Part shown: positions 41,501 to 48,850 of the stretch, piece by piece | How the letters are laid out: every line of letters starts with the position of its first letter | Position numbering within the stretch: the stretch's first letter is position 1 | Origin: a virus | Strand: one strand, 5' to 3' | DNA: 64,000 nucleotides | Virus record (IMG/VR): IMGVR_UViG_3300042321_002788 | Location: 18,807-82,806 of that record | Made by a program: the position numbers and the translations under genes | The notes under the pieces: model-generated | What the model was told of the DNA's origin: nothing | Seen by the model: the letters and a program-made list of their open reading frames with translations, nothing else | Database searches by the model: none

Positions 41501-42760
41501 AAGAAAATGACAGATAGTATTGATGCTTTAGCTAAAAACGCTGAATTAGCTAAAGAACAGGTAACAATTCTTGATCAAGCAATTGAACAATTAGGCAGAA
41601 ATCAGGGAGTAGCTACCTTAGAAGCATCATTTAGAAAAACCAGAGATACAGTCAGGAGTATTCGTGATCGGTTAAATGATTTAACTATCCAAAGAATGCA
41701 ACTAGAATTTCAGTCTGGTTTTGGATTATTTGATAATTCTGCTATCCTTGCCGAACGTATTAGCCTACAAAAAGAAAAAGAGGAACTAGAGGATTATTTA
41801 GAACCGTACAAAGACTTGCCACAGTACGCTGAATATGTGGCTAATATTCGCTCGGAATGGGAAAAACTTACAGAATTAAGATTAGAACGAGCGGAGTTAG
41901 ACGCTTCCCCAAATCGTGGCGCAGCTGAAAGCTTTTTCTCTGACATTAGAGAAGGAAAAGGAATAGGATCAGCTTTTAGTAGTCTTGGATTAAATATTAT
42001 GACAAAATTTGTTGAGGGTATTACCAAGCCTGCTATTGATGCTCTAACTTCTGCTATCGATGGATTTACAAAGCCAATTACTCAAGCTTTTGAATCGCTA
42101 TTTAATGCAATCATCGGGCCAGTAGGCAATTTCTTCACTAACGCTCTAAACAGTATCTTTAAACCAGCAGGTAACATCTTTTCTTCTATTTTTGGTGGCG
42201 GTGGCGGAGGTGGCTTATTTAATGGACTACTTAGCGGAATAACAGGGATTTTTAGTGGAGGACTTGGGGGACTTGGTTCGATTGGATCACTTGGTAGTGT
42301 AGGAGCCTCTAGCTTTGCTTCTGCTCCGGCTTCTGCCTTTTCTCTAGGTACAGGATTCAGCCTATTTAGTGATGGTGGGAAAGTTGGAGATGCTAATGTT
42401 CCGATAGAGAAAAATATCATTTCAGCTTTTCAGCGCGAACGAGCAATGTCGGGAGGCCGAAAACCTCGATTAATCGTAGCCAATGAAGATGAATTAATTC
42501 TCAACCCTAAAGAAACAGAAGCCTATCTAGACTACAGAAATAATGCTCCTATTAAGAACTATGCTAATGGAGGATTTGTCGGGGGTAAGCCTAATTACTC
42601 CACAACCTCAAATAACAATAGCTCTAATCAGTCTTTGGTAATTAATAACACCAATAACGTGACTGTAGAATCACGGAATGATATGGGTTATAGTTTGAAT
42701 CAATTGAAAGAACGGGAAAATACACAAAATGAACGAACTAAAAAACGATTCTTTGGGTAA
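32579..42760 (+). CDS. Tail tape measure protein with lytic transglycosylase and beta-lactamase-fold domains
   Basis: The ATG at 32579 overlaps the chaperone stop, with GGGGAG upstream, giving 3393 residues that set tail length. Residues ~1-1200 are helical. ~1296-1446 match the tape-measure N-terminal domain (VSMEELNSQLGEAMPGALQI). Long coiled coils follow. ~2320-2470 is a lambda-R-like GH104 transglycosylase (AFLDVIAYAEGT, E2339). ~2528-2760 is a class A beta-lactamase/D,D-peptidase fold with STIK (S2561, K2564) and SDN (2618-2620), but KIG in place of KTG. A Gly-rich membrane-prone segment lies near the C terminus. The enzymes probably open peptidoglycan during DNA entry. Confidence 0.93.
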   Translation: MSLSLGTLEIGLGLNTAQYDSGIKSAKDQLSSLEDHAQKITRDIEWSLKQSIPKLTIVPVVDHRPLHGLNKHLSEKEKHIDRVSKKVIRIKVDDSELQEIANKTVIVQASVQSKGSSQKYSNEIKQKVEVSIKNANLELLTEIKAVTKEIKEVVKSVSRLKPTAIGTISNSLIQGIGFNLTKSFSQGFEQSFTKKTGFNFESAGQKTGNITASSVQFVQPVLNKLVDTLQIKIDKITGRDKPIGERILTASETFQKIQTKIGVSNNNPYTQKSIDNSIASFQNMLSVLGSGEFSKFPEASQKAITSLTELLNLISSENDLGELTKDLADLLKITIAFSGKDFLQIIKQSHSLLKTQKALEGSSAEFIGALKQAVSEQKIIEQGFRLIARENHKSFFVNDEGKYIGTDNVGGRVIGFTATPKQSMPGVGQDIYEIAFSLDSQFSSLGDAAQLTKKEVIQLKNSVSEFFNKFVSNTNEAILTASPENADQKGKRRGSIYQRFGFVPEGEGNRLVAQISSRKIVEPNLKFNLKQNEQVTQISKQIEQRLTTTLGTFDNLFQHSISQAIQYAKSIIVGSELIQQDLEQLQKEAQNAEYDDSPAIQSQNKINQNLKNLQARIKQSKRLQNDPILRDFSKIDITNIDTLVPKEQLAKIALKITKITENVPKEIVKKLLERVAQFQPEEIIDPTLLGSIISSLTKDIQTQLTGVTPQLKMFGSGVNSNYLNLLPEKKRESFLKKQTEYEQALIKYEQTNNPEAKIPTPPQLSKIDKQTIAKNLRIEDVQREVSYVIQNANTLRKASQDAIDRVNNLLAKVPKNERFGHPLASLKGNLTQLKESAENVNPIYDLKKLGVNKEILDAIDVKSQVIPEMTDTGSSIVSGLVQGLNSKLAELETVSIDIASIPLEITKQINKIQSPSKEFEKVGKNIVEGEIKGIKSKEKDLQATMAIIAKNMIENRYLATKNPVNIDPFFPHQIEAYQKQSSNTFIGDIQLGQEKIQGVSYQSQSISQVNQKAINQRLALEAENEANRKATNKALTEASKYTAKIRELSEKDAERTRKHKAEKEAWAKLWTNHEAQKKASTQQLVPVIASTETLGNNKIKTEKTEEELPLYTPSSIVEKKVQVLKESGQSTNKIEKMLAESAKKSEELFLKEMTKRSAKKAEEIYAKTIKEFKQKALPPAINLGSIPDPWTEASTGGADGQPPKPPINRPVASSDPEPEPNKQVKSASKIIQNIDNPTQLQKIGKAFEAIKNQLNNLPEPIKRVLLGARTLLSAFAGFQILQQAGVFFRQFTTDSFQAALNMERLETVLNFSTGNAESSLAKLKIQADRLGISFLSSAKNYQQFSASVINTPLEFQKDKIFEGITLGLATRGASSQQQDRALLAITQIASKGRVSMEELNSQLGEAMPGALQIAARSMGLTSQEFIKLVESGSILAEDLLPKLATQINLESAGGLSVIDDTAFAQVARVQNQIELLRISLGESLLNASKLGLPLITKGLEILTKNGQSLATVLTSIGVVSAGGFIMVLKNIGLIDLGLKALGVTAASTRGAISQIGVGLLKGLGWTALIYGVMEAFKELYQYINAGSEESKRSLKSTQESLQELRRLLEKPLPTPKASTVITDSATAIQRFKNNRERDKSLEFTAGGLIDTTQILRLSTDTFSDTKIIEFTGKLDTLRQKAKDLKIDEIIASGDADVKKATSVRQEIAKVNQEIQALTEKYFPQIGLIVNEIASTEERITAIKKVLDDPGSSNSQKDNASIQLEIAEVQLRKLKESQEKYNEAVKENLVNYQRLTEQINKVARALSNIEFVSSGRTILSETDIKRQVLSGNLKPFEIDLTVREQSLSIVKDQFNSLNGLLATKEKELQNTLTDQINQRITELMPELNGIDFRTALQQGSVSPEAIGDRLQQLGDQAPFELNQVLETAKQQASIRRQTLTIDKSIVDTELEIANARRERARNARQASIVGANVNERIATLRQLPFGGPAASYRDALSEVRNQERLLGEAYRRLESASDDPNVIQQEVDNTRLALEQARANLLQQQTSLQDYYRNLDRQIIDFNRQIKDYRRQIEDAQLSAFRENRSLSESYTDLVRELDKNLLNAQNQLLDATDRIRVQQVKNRLLIPGTSDAGKELGDIFLEFVQGQADIASRGRTFQSRTEEIETSYISTLRNIRNLQEQQQEAERNRLKTIEDIKRTQEDLNRTLADLIRQTNKELGFIPQSIKDIVTNLNTLPEPIKLINSELVAIPPNIKTSGEDLIKSIEETAEGIRKAKEGLILPAPNNFTPAPVWNGGGFLPPPPPQSSSIPKGLTPRGQELSQHLNNPRVKAFLDVIAYAEGTAKMPNQGYNTLFGHGQFSSFADHPRQRIPFGSTSSSASGRYQIMDFTWNEEKAKLGLKDFSPVSQDLVALSRILMRGGLDELLKGDIRGAINATRKEWASFPGANYPGQGMKRMEDLLKVYDQSLRKYQPNAPRTQSELDALRYDGNPANSGASNRIRQIRRNQGGSPTLSTSTPNPSPSVQQQITNRLPKNIQSVLVQEVGGKTVYSKNAQTPPASPASTIKVIIADLIAKEITSGKLSLKDAIAIKLPLVDPHGQLKANQVKTVEQLVQLMLEKSDNTATNVLIDRLGGLTKATELARKEGYKNTTISRYLNIPGSGTPNISTAQDVTLAMQSLIKNQNPASQLAEQSLRQTRNFKYNNEIGGKIGNNSKVIGNVGLVNINGKEYIVTAYANINGNQLNNRKIITNATNAISQSIKDSTSNPSPARVLTKEETKEGKGGPEFSSPPPIAQLPALPNQNRDNFWDADLPPVLKENPINFQSPNLPPVPNLPTGNLGASADQIRNAETANQNAEEFSRRLEEQQNLNNALDRSMKFRRQQEEDARALERTLRDASENVADLTINSKGYLTVQEEINKSATEVSRQYRSQIESLEDQRRTLLLNAEAQQKYSDAIKEILGEFQRKGIALPPEFLKKMTDSIDALAKNAELAKEQVTILDQAIEQLGRNQGVATLEASFRKTRDTVRSIRDRLNDLTIQRMQLEFQSGFGLFDNSAILAERISLQKEKEELEDYLEPYKDLPQYAEYVANIRSEWEKLTELRLERAELDASPNRGAAESFFSDIREGKGIGSAFSSLGLNIMTKFVEGITKPAIDALTSAIDGFTKPITQAFESLFNAIIGPVGNFFTNALNSIFKPAGNIFSSIFGGGGGGGLFNGLLSGITGIFSGGLGGLGSIGSLGSVGASSFASAPASAFSLGTGFSLFSDGGKVGDANVPIEKNIISAFQRERAMSGGRKPRLIVANEDELILNPKETEAYLDYRNNAPIKNYANGGFVGGKPNYSTTSNNNSSNQSLVINNTNNVTVESRNDMGYSLNQLKERENTQNERTKKRFFG

Positions 42761-43160
42761 TCAAATTGTTACCGAAGCTCTTGAATGGCTCGGTACTCCT
42801 TGGTTTCATGGTCAATCGCTTAAAGGGATTGGAACCGATTGTGTAGGATTTATTGCTGGCGTAGGGATTGAAGTCGGATTCTTGCCCCATGATTTCATTA
42901 TTGAAAACTATGAACGGATTCCCCGGAATAACTTCTTAGTCAAATTTCTTGATCGGTTACTAGATAGAGTTGAAGGTGATTTGTGTAAAGGAGATATTTT
43001 GATGTTTCGTAAGTCAGGAGTAAATGGTCATGTGGGGATTTATCTGGGAGATAGTGAGTACATTCACGCTGACTCAATAAATGGCGTGATGAGGACTTAT
43101 ATTCATGAATACCCGCCTGTACTAATTTATCGAGTACCTACTTTAGGAGTGGTAAAATAA
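42729..43160 (+). CDS. NlpC/P60 cysteine peptidase of the tail tip
   Basis: This 143-residue protein shows GTDCVGF with nucleophile C38, GHVGIYLGD with H101 and YIHAD with H113, the catalytic pattern of NlpC/P60. Tail-associated members (lambda gpK-like) cut peptide stems of peptidoglycan or process tail proteins. It overlaps the tape measure gene by 32 bases. With the two domains in the tape measure, the tail carries up to three wall-active modules. Confidence 0.88.
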   Translation: MNELKNDSLGNQIVTEALEWLGTPWFHGQSLKGIGTDCVGFIAGVGIEVGFLPHDFIIENYERIPRNNFLVKFLDRLLDRVEGDLCKGDILMFRKSGVNGHVGIYLGDSEYIHADSINGVMRTYIHEYPPVLIYRVPTLGVVK

Positions 43161-43195
43161 TAGAAAGCTACCTTTATCCCTTTGCCCCAAACAGA

Positions 43196-43876
43196 ATGAC
43201 AACGACATTTAGAATAGTACAACAATTTTTAGACTCTGGCGATAGTGATAAAGCTAGAGAAGAAATTGATAGAGCTTTCCGCAATCTGAGAAAGGTAGAT
43301 AGTCATGTTAGAGAGTTTGCCGCTCTGTTGGCACTGGGATCGATCGAAGCTTTAGAAATCGGCTTAGGAGTATTGGGACGTAAGCTTCTACAGAATGACA
43401 GCGAGATTAATAATGAGGTTATTTGGTTATTTATTGCGTCAATTTTATCTCGCAATAGTATTCCCTCTGATAGTCCATCTAGAATCAGCCTACTTGTTCT
43501 TACCGCTTCTGTCAATAGTTGGGAATTACCAATTTTTGCGCTTCTTGCCCCTGCCCTCGACGCTTTTTTTAAAGTTAGTCTTGCGGACGGAACCCCTTTA
43601 ATTGCCGAACAAACTCTTGATTTTTTGACCACTTGGGGAAGAATTTATGCTAAAGCACCTCATGTCAAAACACAGCTTCAAGAACTTCAATCTCTTAGTA
43701 ATAATCTATTAGAGCAAGTAGATGACTCAGAGTTAAAAGCTGAATGGTCAGAGGGAATTAATATATTTTTTGAAGAAGCCAGTACAGCCAAATATTCCGA
43801 TAGTAATGTTTTTTCTGATAGTGGAGAATTGATTAAAAAAATTTATTCGTTTTTGGATCGTGAAAAGTTAGAATAA
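43196..43876 (+). CDS. Hypothetical tail-region protein
   Basis: This 226-residue helical protein follows the NlpC gene by 35 bases. Its repeating helices (REFAALLALGSIEALEIGLG) suggest an alpha-solenoid. No family is recognised. Its position suggests a tail or tail-assembly role. Confidence 0.65.
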   Translation: MTTTFRIVQQFLDSGDSDKAREEIDRAFRNLRKVDSHVREFAALLALGSIEALEIGLGVLGRKLLQNDSEINNEVIWLFIASILSRNSIPSDSPSRISLLVLTASVNSWELPIFALLAPALDAFFKVSLADGTPLIAEQTLDFLTTWGRIYAKAPHVKTQLQELQSLSNNLLEQVDDSELKAEWSEGINIFFEEASTAKYSDSNVFSDSGELIKKIYSFLDREKLE

Positions 43877-43902
43877 GTTTACACAATAGAGGAGGATTGA
43901 TT

Positions 43903-44124
43903 ATGTCCTGGTTAGATAGATTAAAACAAGAGAAAACGGAGCTTAAAGAAAGGCTGACTGCCTTAAACAAGGCGTTGGAATCGTCACATGAAAGCATTTC
44001 ATTAGAGCAACTAGCTCTTTTGGAACAGCAATCAGAGGCAATGCAAACGTATTTAGATATTTTGGTAAAGCGTTTATCGTTAATAGAAAGCGCCAATTCA
44101 AAAATGAAGTGCATCAATGTCTGA
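43903..44124 (+). CDS. Small coiled-coil phage protein
   Basis: An ATG at 43903 with GGAGGA upstream gives 73 residues. The sequence MSWLDRLKQEKTELKERLTA followed by LALLEQQSEAMQTYLDILVK matches a common small phage protein type (starts MSWxxRL, two helices). The function is not known. It ends the rightward structural block. Confidence 0.7.
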   Translation: MSWLDRLKQEKTELKERLTALNKALESSHESISLEQLALLEQQSEAMQTYLDILVKRLSLIESANSKMKCINV

Positions 44125-44241
44125 TGATAATTCATAGAATACCTCAAAAGAGGTTCGATAGTCAAGACATTTTCGAGGACGATGATTAATTAATTCTACA
44201 GCTTTTTGAATTGGCGTAGTCCCTAATGGTCTTGATTCCAG

Positions 44242-46503
44242 TCAAATAATCGTTGCCAGTGATTCTTTAAAAGGCACTGGATAGCTTGAATTTTGAAAAA
44301 CTCGTACTGTGTAAGCCGATTGGACTGACCCCCAATCGGCTATTTGTTGTGCCTCTGTGTAAACGACGCTTCGGGCTGACAATACTGACCATTCTCGTTT
44401 TATTGTGTCCCCATCGTAAATTCTGACTACATAGCTGTCCAACTCTCCTGCTGCGTAAGCAATATCAATATAGTCGATCCAACGACCATCTAACCGCGTC
44501 CGTCGATACCAAGTAATAATTAAATCGTTGTTATCTTTTTCCCCTCTTACAGCACAAGGGAAAGGCTTTAATCCTTCTAAGGTGATTGTGTGAGAGACTT
44601 CCTCCTCTATATCAGTTTCAAGTAATCCATTAGGGACTACTTTTAATAAATATTCTCGATTAATATCAGAAAGATTTAAGGGGTATCGAACTAAATAATT
44701 AGTCAGTAACACGAATTTTTCTCCTATTATATGCCTAGAGATAGCCGGTTCAGTTCCTTTGACTCCACGAATTGTATATGAAATATCAAAGGTTAGGGGA
44801 TTGTTGGACACAATAGCAGCATTTTTAAAAGCTATAATTTCTCCAGTAGAAAACCAACCTAATTGTTTGCCTGATAGAAATGTTTCAAGAGTAACTGGCT
44901 CTAATTGCCCTGAATTCATGCTTACTCGTATCCAATTTGAATCGTCAATAAAACTAGGAGAAGCGTTGTTAAAATTTGGGGAGAAGCTTAATACAGTACC
45001 AGTTACGCTGTTGGCAACATTGCCAATAGCAAAATCATAGCTTAATCCGTTGTCATCAGAATAAAATAATGCTCCTCTGTTAAAACTAGAGTTACCTTCA
45101 ATCGCCACATAAATTCCCATGTCTGCATCTCGGCTACTAACTATTGGGCATTCAATAGGAATAGCGTTAGCGCGTCCGTAGGGACGAGGAATGTTATTGT
45201 CTGGTGGAAATTCGTTATCTATAGGAATATCTGGTAAATATCCTACTCCTTGAAATCGAGTAGCTTCAATTTCAATTAAATAATTTACTCCTCTTACTTT
45301 CTTTGTAATTTGCATCAATTCTTGATGATAATTGTTATTATTATCGGTAAAAATTATATCCCCAACCTTTAAATTTTCCCATGCTGGTAATAAAAACATT
45401 TTTGAAAAAGTTTTTGATTGCGTTTTCCCTAAAAAAAGAATTTTTGAAGCAATATTCATGAAAAGCATATCTATATCTATTAGCTTAGTTTGAAAACTAA
45501 GCTCGTTTGTGTGAGTATCTGATGGGTCTTTAGCTACTGCGGTAATAGTTTCATAATTTTTTAAAACATTTAGCCCAGATACCGTAACAGCACTAGGGGT
45601 TTCTCTAAAATGAGTCAGTTTTTTTTCATTAAGGTCAATAGGATTTTCTCCAAATTTTTTAGACCCAAAAGAGCTTTTAGGGATAAAAATAGGATCAGAT
45701 GATTGTTCTTGTCTTTTAAAAATGATTTTATCTTTTGGCTCCCCTGTCACAATAAAAAAAGCTCTCATAAGTTCTTCTAACTGATCAGCAAAAGATGTCC
45801 CATCAAACAATAAATCAAATCCTTGAATTTGGTAATCATTAGGAATATCAGTTACGTCAATTTGATCGTCTGTTCTACCAGCTAATTTACAAATAGTTTT
45901 CAAAATATTTTTTATTTTTGGATTGTTTCCACTTTCTCCAATCACTTCAATATCAATAGTAGGAAATCCAGTGCCGTCATAATTAGCAATCGGATAATTA
46001 TTAAAAACTAAAAAAGACATTCCAGTAAAAGCAGGTACTGGATTAGATTCTTTTGACTGAATTACTGACGATGGTGTAGTTTGATTGCCAGTATAAATAG
46101 TTGTGTGTTCAATAAATTTTAGGCTTTTTTCGTCATTGGTTTCAGAGTTGTAAACAAGGACGCTATTCATCCAAACTCGCCTAACAGAGCCAATTTTTCT
46201 AGCAATTGGATAAGCGGCTGTCAAAAAATAAGTGTAAACTTCGGTAGTTTGCCCACCACCACCACCTTTTCCGCCTTGTCTTTCGGACGTGACGACTTCC
46301 TTAAGAGGAATCCCCCACATCATAGTTAGCCCTTCTTTCCTCACCCTTCCAAAAGGATAGGATAGGCTTCTGCCGTATTCAGCATCGGGAACACCAGTAT
46401 CCTCAATTTTTCCTTTTTGTTGGGTAGGGGGTTTAGGAGCAAATAGAGATAATAATAGGTTAGCTCCGATCCCTATTGCTACGGGAATGAGAAAATTAGC
46501 CAC
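44242..46503 (-). CDS. J-like tail tip / host-specificity protein
   Basis: This 753-residue protein has the N-terminal pattern of tail baseplate/tip proteins: a hydrophobic start (FLIPVAIGIGANLLLSLFAP), GIPLKEVVTSERQ, then TEVYTYFLTAAYPIARKIGS and RRVWMNSVLVYN. A large beta-rich middle and a C-terminal fibronectin-like part (AVRGEKDNNDLIITWYRRTR) follow. GTG is the start. Such proteins form the tip complex that contacts the host. It lies opposite the other tail genes, ending convergent to them, which is unusual. Confidence 0.8.
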   Translation of the reverse strand: MANFLIPVAIGIGANLLLSLFAPKPPTQQKGKIEDTGVPDAEYGRSLSYPFGRVRKEGLTMMWGIPLKEVVTSERQGGKGGGGGQTTEVYTYFLTAAYPIARKIGSVRRVWMNSVLVYNSETNDEKSLKFIEHTTIYTGNQTTPSSVIQSKESNPVPAFTGMSFLVFNNYPIANYDGTGFPTIDIEVIGESGNNPKIKNILKTICKLAGRTDDQIDVTDIPNDYQIQGFDLLFDGTSFADQLEELMRAFFIVTGEPKDKIIFKRQEQSSDPIFIPKSSFGSKKFGENPIDLNEKKLTHFRETPSAVTVSGLNVLKNYETITAVAKDPSDTHTNELSFQTKLIDIDMLFMNIASKILFLGKTQSKTFSKMFLLPAWENLKVGDIIFTDNNNNYHQELMQITKKVRGVNYLIEIEATRFQGVGYLPDIPIDNEFPPDNNIPRPYGRANAIPIECPIVSSRDADMGIYVAIEGNSSFNRGALFYSDDNGLSYDFAIGNVANSVTGTVLSFSPNFNNASPSFIDDSNWIRVSMNSGQLEPVTLETFLSGKQLGWFSTGEIIAFKNAAIVSNNPLTFDISYTIRGVKGTEPAISRHIIGEKFVLLTNYLVRYPLNLSDINREYLLKVVPNGLLETDIEEEVSHTITLEGLKPFPCAVRGEKDNNDLIITWYRRTRLDGRWIDYIDIAYAAGELDSYVVRIYDGDTIKREWSVLSARSVVYTEAQQIADWGSVQSAYTVRVFQNSSYPVPFKESLATII

Positions 46504-46538
46504 GGCTTTTTAAAAGATAGTATTTTCTCTATTTTAAG

Positions 46539-46620
46539 TGGATTGGGCTAGATTTGCACTAGCGTGGAATTACTCTACAGATTTACAGTCTGTCGCCTTC
46601 GACTACTCGGCCACCAATCC
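46539..46620 (-). tRNA. tRNA-Tyr (GTA)
   Basis: On the minus strand: acceptor GGATTGG/CCAATCC, anticodon stem CAGAC-type with loop CTGTAAA giving anticodon GTA, a long variable arm as in bacterial tRNA-Tyr, and T-arm GCTAG/CTAGC with loop TGCAAAT instead of the usual TTC start. Discriminator A; no CCA is encoded. Confidence 0.88.
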
Positions 46621-46647
46621 TTGTTTAAATTTATCTTACTATAATTC

Positions 46648-47190
46648 TTAATGCTTGTCAATCATATTGGTTTTTGATTCTTGATTCTTTTGAGATTCTT
46701 GCAAATTAAGAAGTTGAAGCATTGCTTCTCCTGCGTCTTTACGCGCCATGTTACAAGTCCAGAGTCTTTGTTCATTGCGCTTGATAATGATAATTTCTGT
46801 ATTAGAAACTAAACAAACTAAATCATTTTTCTGTTTTATTAGTTGATTAATAGCTTCTAATTTTTGCTTTTGTTCTAATTCAGAAACGGGTTGAGGGTTT
46901 TCTCCATACTCTTGCGTGGAGAAAACAACAGCTAACATAACACTTTTTGTTTCTTTAAACTGAAAATGAATAATCTGCCAACTAAATTCACCATCAGGCT
47001 CTAATTCTCGATTCCAAATATTTAGAAAGGTTTCTAAATAACCTTCTAATCCTTTTTGAGTTTGACGATTTTTATTAATATCACTGAAAAGTCCTTGATG
47101 CTGTTGAGGATAGTTTTCAACAGGTTTTACTGACTCACTATCTTGAATAGAGTAAGAATGACAAGAATTAAACGGAAACATAAAGGGCAT
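46648..47190 (-). CDS. Hypothetical protein
   Basis: A TTG start at 47205 is possible. The ATG at 47190 (MPFMFPFNSCHSYSIQD) is preferred, giving 180 residues. The protein is mixed alpha/beta with WQIIHFQFKETKSVMLAVVF in the middle and a Gln/Ser-rich tail. It is the last protein gene before tRNA-Tyr in the minus unit that begins with the CRISPR nuclease. No family is recognised. Confidence 0.6.
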   Translation of the reverse strand: MPFMFPFNSCHSYSIQDSESVKPVENYPQQHQGLFSDINKNRQTQKGLEGYLETFLNIWNRELEPDGEFSWQIIHFQFKETKSVMLAVVFSTQEYGENPQPVSELEQKQKLEAINQLIKQKNDLVCLVSNTEIIIIKRNEQRLWTCNMARKDAGEAMLQLLNLQESQKNQESKTNMIDKH

Positions 47191-47252
47191 ATTGATTGCT
47201 ATCAAGATATTAGGAAAGTTTAATAATTTGTTACAGATTAACTATATTAGAT

Positions 47253-47567
47253 TTATTCTCTGTAAAAATTAAGATTACACCAAAAGGAATCTTTCCAAAA
47301 ATTTATCAATTGTATATTTTTTTCAGCTATTAATTTTCGCCAAAGACGAAAATTCTCAAAAAAATTATACCATCCAAAAGGAACATCTTCTCTAAGGGTA
47401 GTCCAAATAATAGGTAAATAGCTGTCGATAGGTTTATGAAGTTTGTTACAAACATAAACATAAAAACCAAAAGACAAAGTGTAAAACAACCCTTTGATGA
47501 TTAACATAAATCCCCACACAGAAATTAAAAACAAATTCAAGATTAAGGTTATCGGTTTTATTTTCAT
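47253..47567 (-). CDS. Small membrane protein (VPFGWYNFFE family, copy 1)
   Basis: This 104-residue protein has two hydrophobic stretches in its first 45 residues, then DVPFGWYNFFENFRLWRKLI. The same motif is found in the protein at 48851. The conserved cytosolic or interfacial motif after membrane anchors suggests a shared partner. The function is unknown. Confidence 0.65.
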   Translation of the reverse strand: MKIKPITLILNLFLISVWGFMLIIKGLFYTLSFGFYVYVCNKLHKPIDSYLPIIWTTLREDVPFGWYNFFENFRLWRKLIAEKNIQLINFWKDSFWCNLNFYRE

Positions 47568-47623
47568 TTTTGGCCTTCAATAGATTTTAAAGTTATTACT
47601 ATATTACTTTACCACAATTAAAG

Positions 47624-47815
47624 TTATTTGTCTATAACTTTGATAAGAAAATAAATTAAATTTACTTTTTCCGATGTCAGTGTTTTGATTTTCATTAAGA
47701 TTTCTACTAATTTATCCTTAAGTTCTTTTTTAGTGGGTTTTGTGTTAGTTGGTTTGTAAATGAAAGTTTTAGCACTTCCATCTTGTTCTATTTTAGTTAA
47801 AGTGTATTTTTCCAT
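47624..47815 (-). CDS. Hypothetical small protein
   Basis: The frame opens at 47845 inside the upstream gene, but the ATG at 47815 (MEKYTLTKIEQDGSAKTFIY) is more natural, giving 63 residues. It is basic and lysine-rich with a hydrophobic C-terminal helix. No family is recognised. Confidence 0.55.
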   Translation of the reverse strand: MEKYTLTKIEQDGSAKTFIYKPTNTKPTKKELKDKLVEILMKIKTLTSEKVNLIYFLIKVIDK

Positions 47816-47819
47816 TGTT

Positions 47820-48149
47820 TTATAATTTAATTTCGTCATCTCCATTCAAAAATCCCGATATATCAAAATGATACTCACTATCAGTATTTTGAGGAACTAC
47901 TATTCCTCCAAATTCTAAGAGTTTATTGTCAAGGAATTGCTTGGATTGTTTTAAAGAGATGTAATTCTCTATGGCAAATTCTTTAGCACTAATCGGTTTT
48001 TTGTACCGATATTTGAAGTCTGTATCAAGTTTTTTGTTTCGAGTGTCAGACCACGAGAAATAGTTTATTGTTACTCCTGTCAAGAAACCAAGTAATAAAG
48101 TTGATACTCCGAAAGCAAAAATTAAAATTTGATAAGTTTCATTGATCAT
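47820..48149 (-). CDS. Membrane-anchored small protein
   Basis: This 109-residue protein has one N-terminal membrane segment (LIFAFGVSTLLLGFLTGVTI) and a soluble domain with a small helix-turn-helix-like stretch (ISAKEFAIENYISLKQSKQF). AAGG precedes the ATG. It lies downstream of the CRISPR array in the same minus unit. Confidence 0.65.
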   Translation of the reverse strand: MINETYQILIFAFGVSTLLLGFLTGVTINYFSWSDTRNKKLDTDFKYRYKKPISAKEFAIENYISLKQSKQFLDNKLLEFGGIVVPQNTDSEYHFDISGFLNGDDEIKL

Positions 48150-48172
48150 AGTGCCTTTTTTTAGGTGTAGGT

Positions 48173-48628
48173 TTATCTTAATATATCTAGCCCTCGATTT
48201 CTGATTCTTTGAGCAAAGTCTTTATTAAATACTTTTGATTTTTTAATCACAGTAATCTGATTGCTTGGCCAGTATTCTAGCAGAAAATCAACGAGTTCTA
48301 TTGAAGTTGTGTGTATTCTAGCTTTTTTGCTGCATCCTTTTAGTAATTGGTAAAAAAGAAATAGTCCACTAAGCAGGTCTTTTTCAATTACCCAAAATAC
48401 CAATCTAATTAATGTATTGCTAAGTCGCCAGTGTTTTAGAAGTTGGCATAGTTTTGTTTCCTCTAATTGCCAGTAACTGAAAAAATCCAAAACATTAGAG
48501 ATTACTGGGTAGTCGCTTCTACTTACGAAGTCAGATACTAGAGCATCGATTGCTTCTAGAGATTGACACATCCCGATAGATGCAATCGATAATCCCTCTA
48601 ATTTATATCCTGAAATAATTTGTAGCAT
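48173..48628 (-). CDS. Hypothetical protein
   Basis: This 151-residue protein is helical and Leu/Ser-rich, with an internal FSYWQLEETKLCQLLKHWRL segment and a basic C terminus. No family is recognised. A low-complexity TTTTG stretch and a degenerate CRISPR repeat lie directly upstream. Confidence 0.6.
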   Translation of the reverse strand: MLQIISGYKLEGLSIASIGMCQSLEAIDALVSDFVSRSDYPVISNVLDFFSYWQLEETKLCQLLKHWRLSNTLIRLVFWVIEKDLLSGLFLFYQLLKGCSKKARIHTTSIELVDFLLEYWPSNQITVIKKSKVFNKDFAQRIRNRGLDILR

Positions 48629-48686
48629 GGTTTTAAAGTTTTGTTTTGTTTTGTTTTCTTGCCTTAGTTTGCCTTGCCTTGTAATC

Positions 48687-48786
48687 GTTTCAATCTCTAA
48701 TAAGGCTTAAGCTTAATTGTTTCAGTCGGGCCGGGAGATAGCCTTTTGTTTCGATCAAGTTTCAATCCTTAGTTAGGCTAACCATG
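48687..48786 (-). repeat. Orphan degenerate CRISPR repeats
   Basis: A 37-bp unit at 48687-48723 differs from the array consensus at only 2-3 positions. After a 35-bp spacer-sized gap a second, more decayed unit begins at 48759 (GTTTCAATCCTTAG...). It is cut off from the main array by the gene at 48851-49144. This looks like an old array end split by insertion or rearrangement. Confidence 0.7.
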
Positions 48787-48850
48787 TTCTCAAGAGAAAT
48801 CCTAGCAATAAAGTTGGTATTGCAATAAGATAAATTTCGTGATTCATTAT

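Noticed and set aside
42082-42420. Pro/Leu-rich frame on the minus strand opposite the end of the tape measure gene
   Set aside because: It mirrors the Gly-rich codons of the tape measure gene and has no ribosome binding site or promoter.
44125-44241. Terminator between the convergent 44124 and 44242 gene ends
   Set aside because: Only a 5-bp hairpin (ACCTC/GAGGT) without a T-run is visible, too weak to call.
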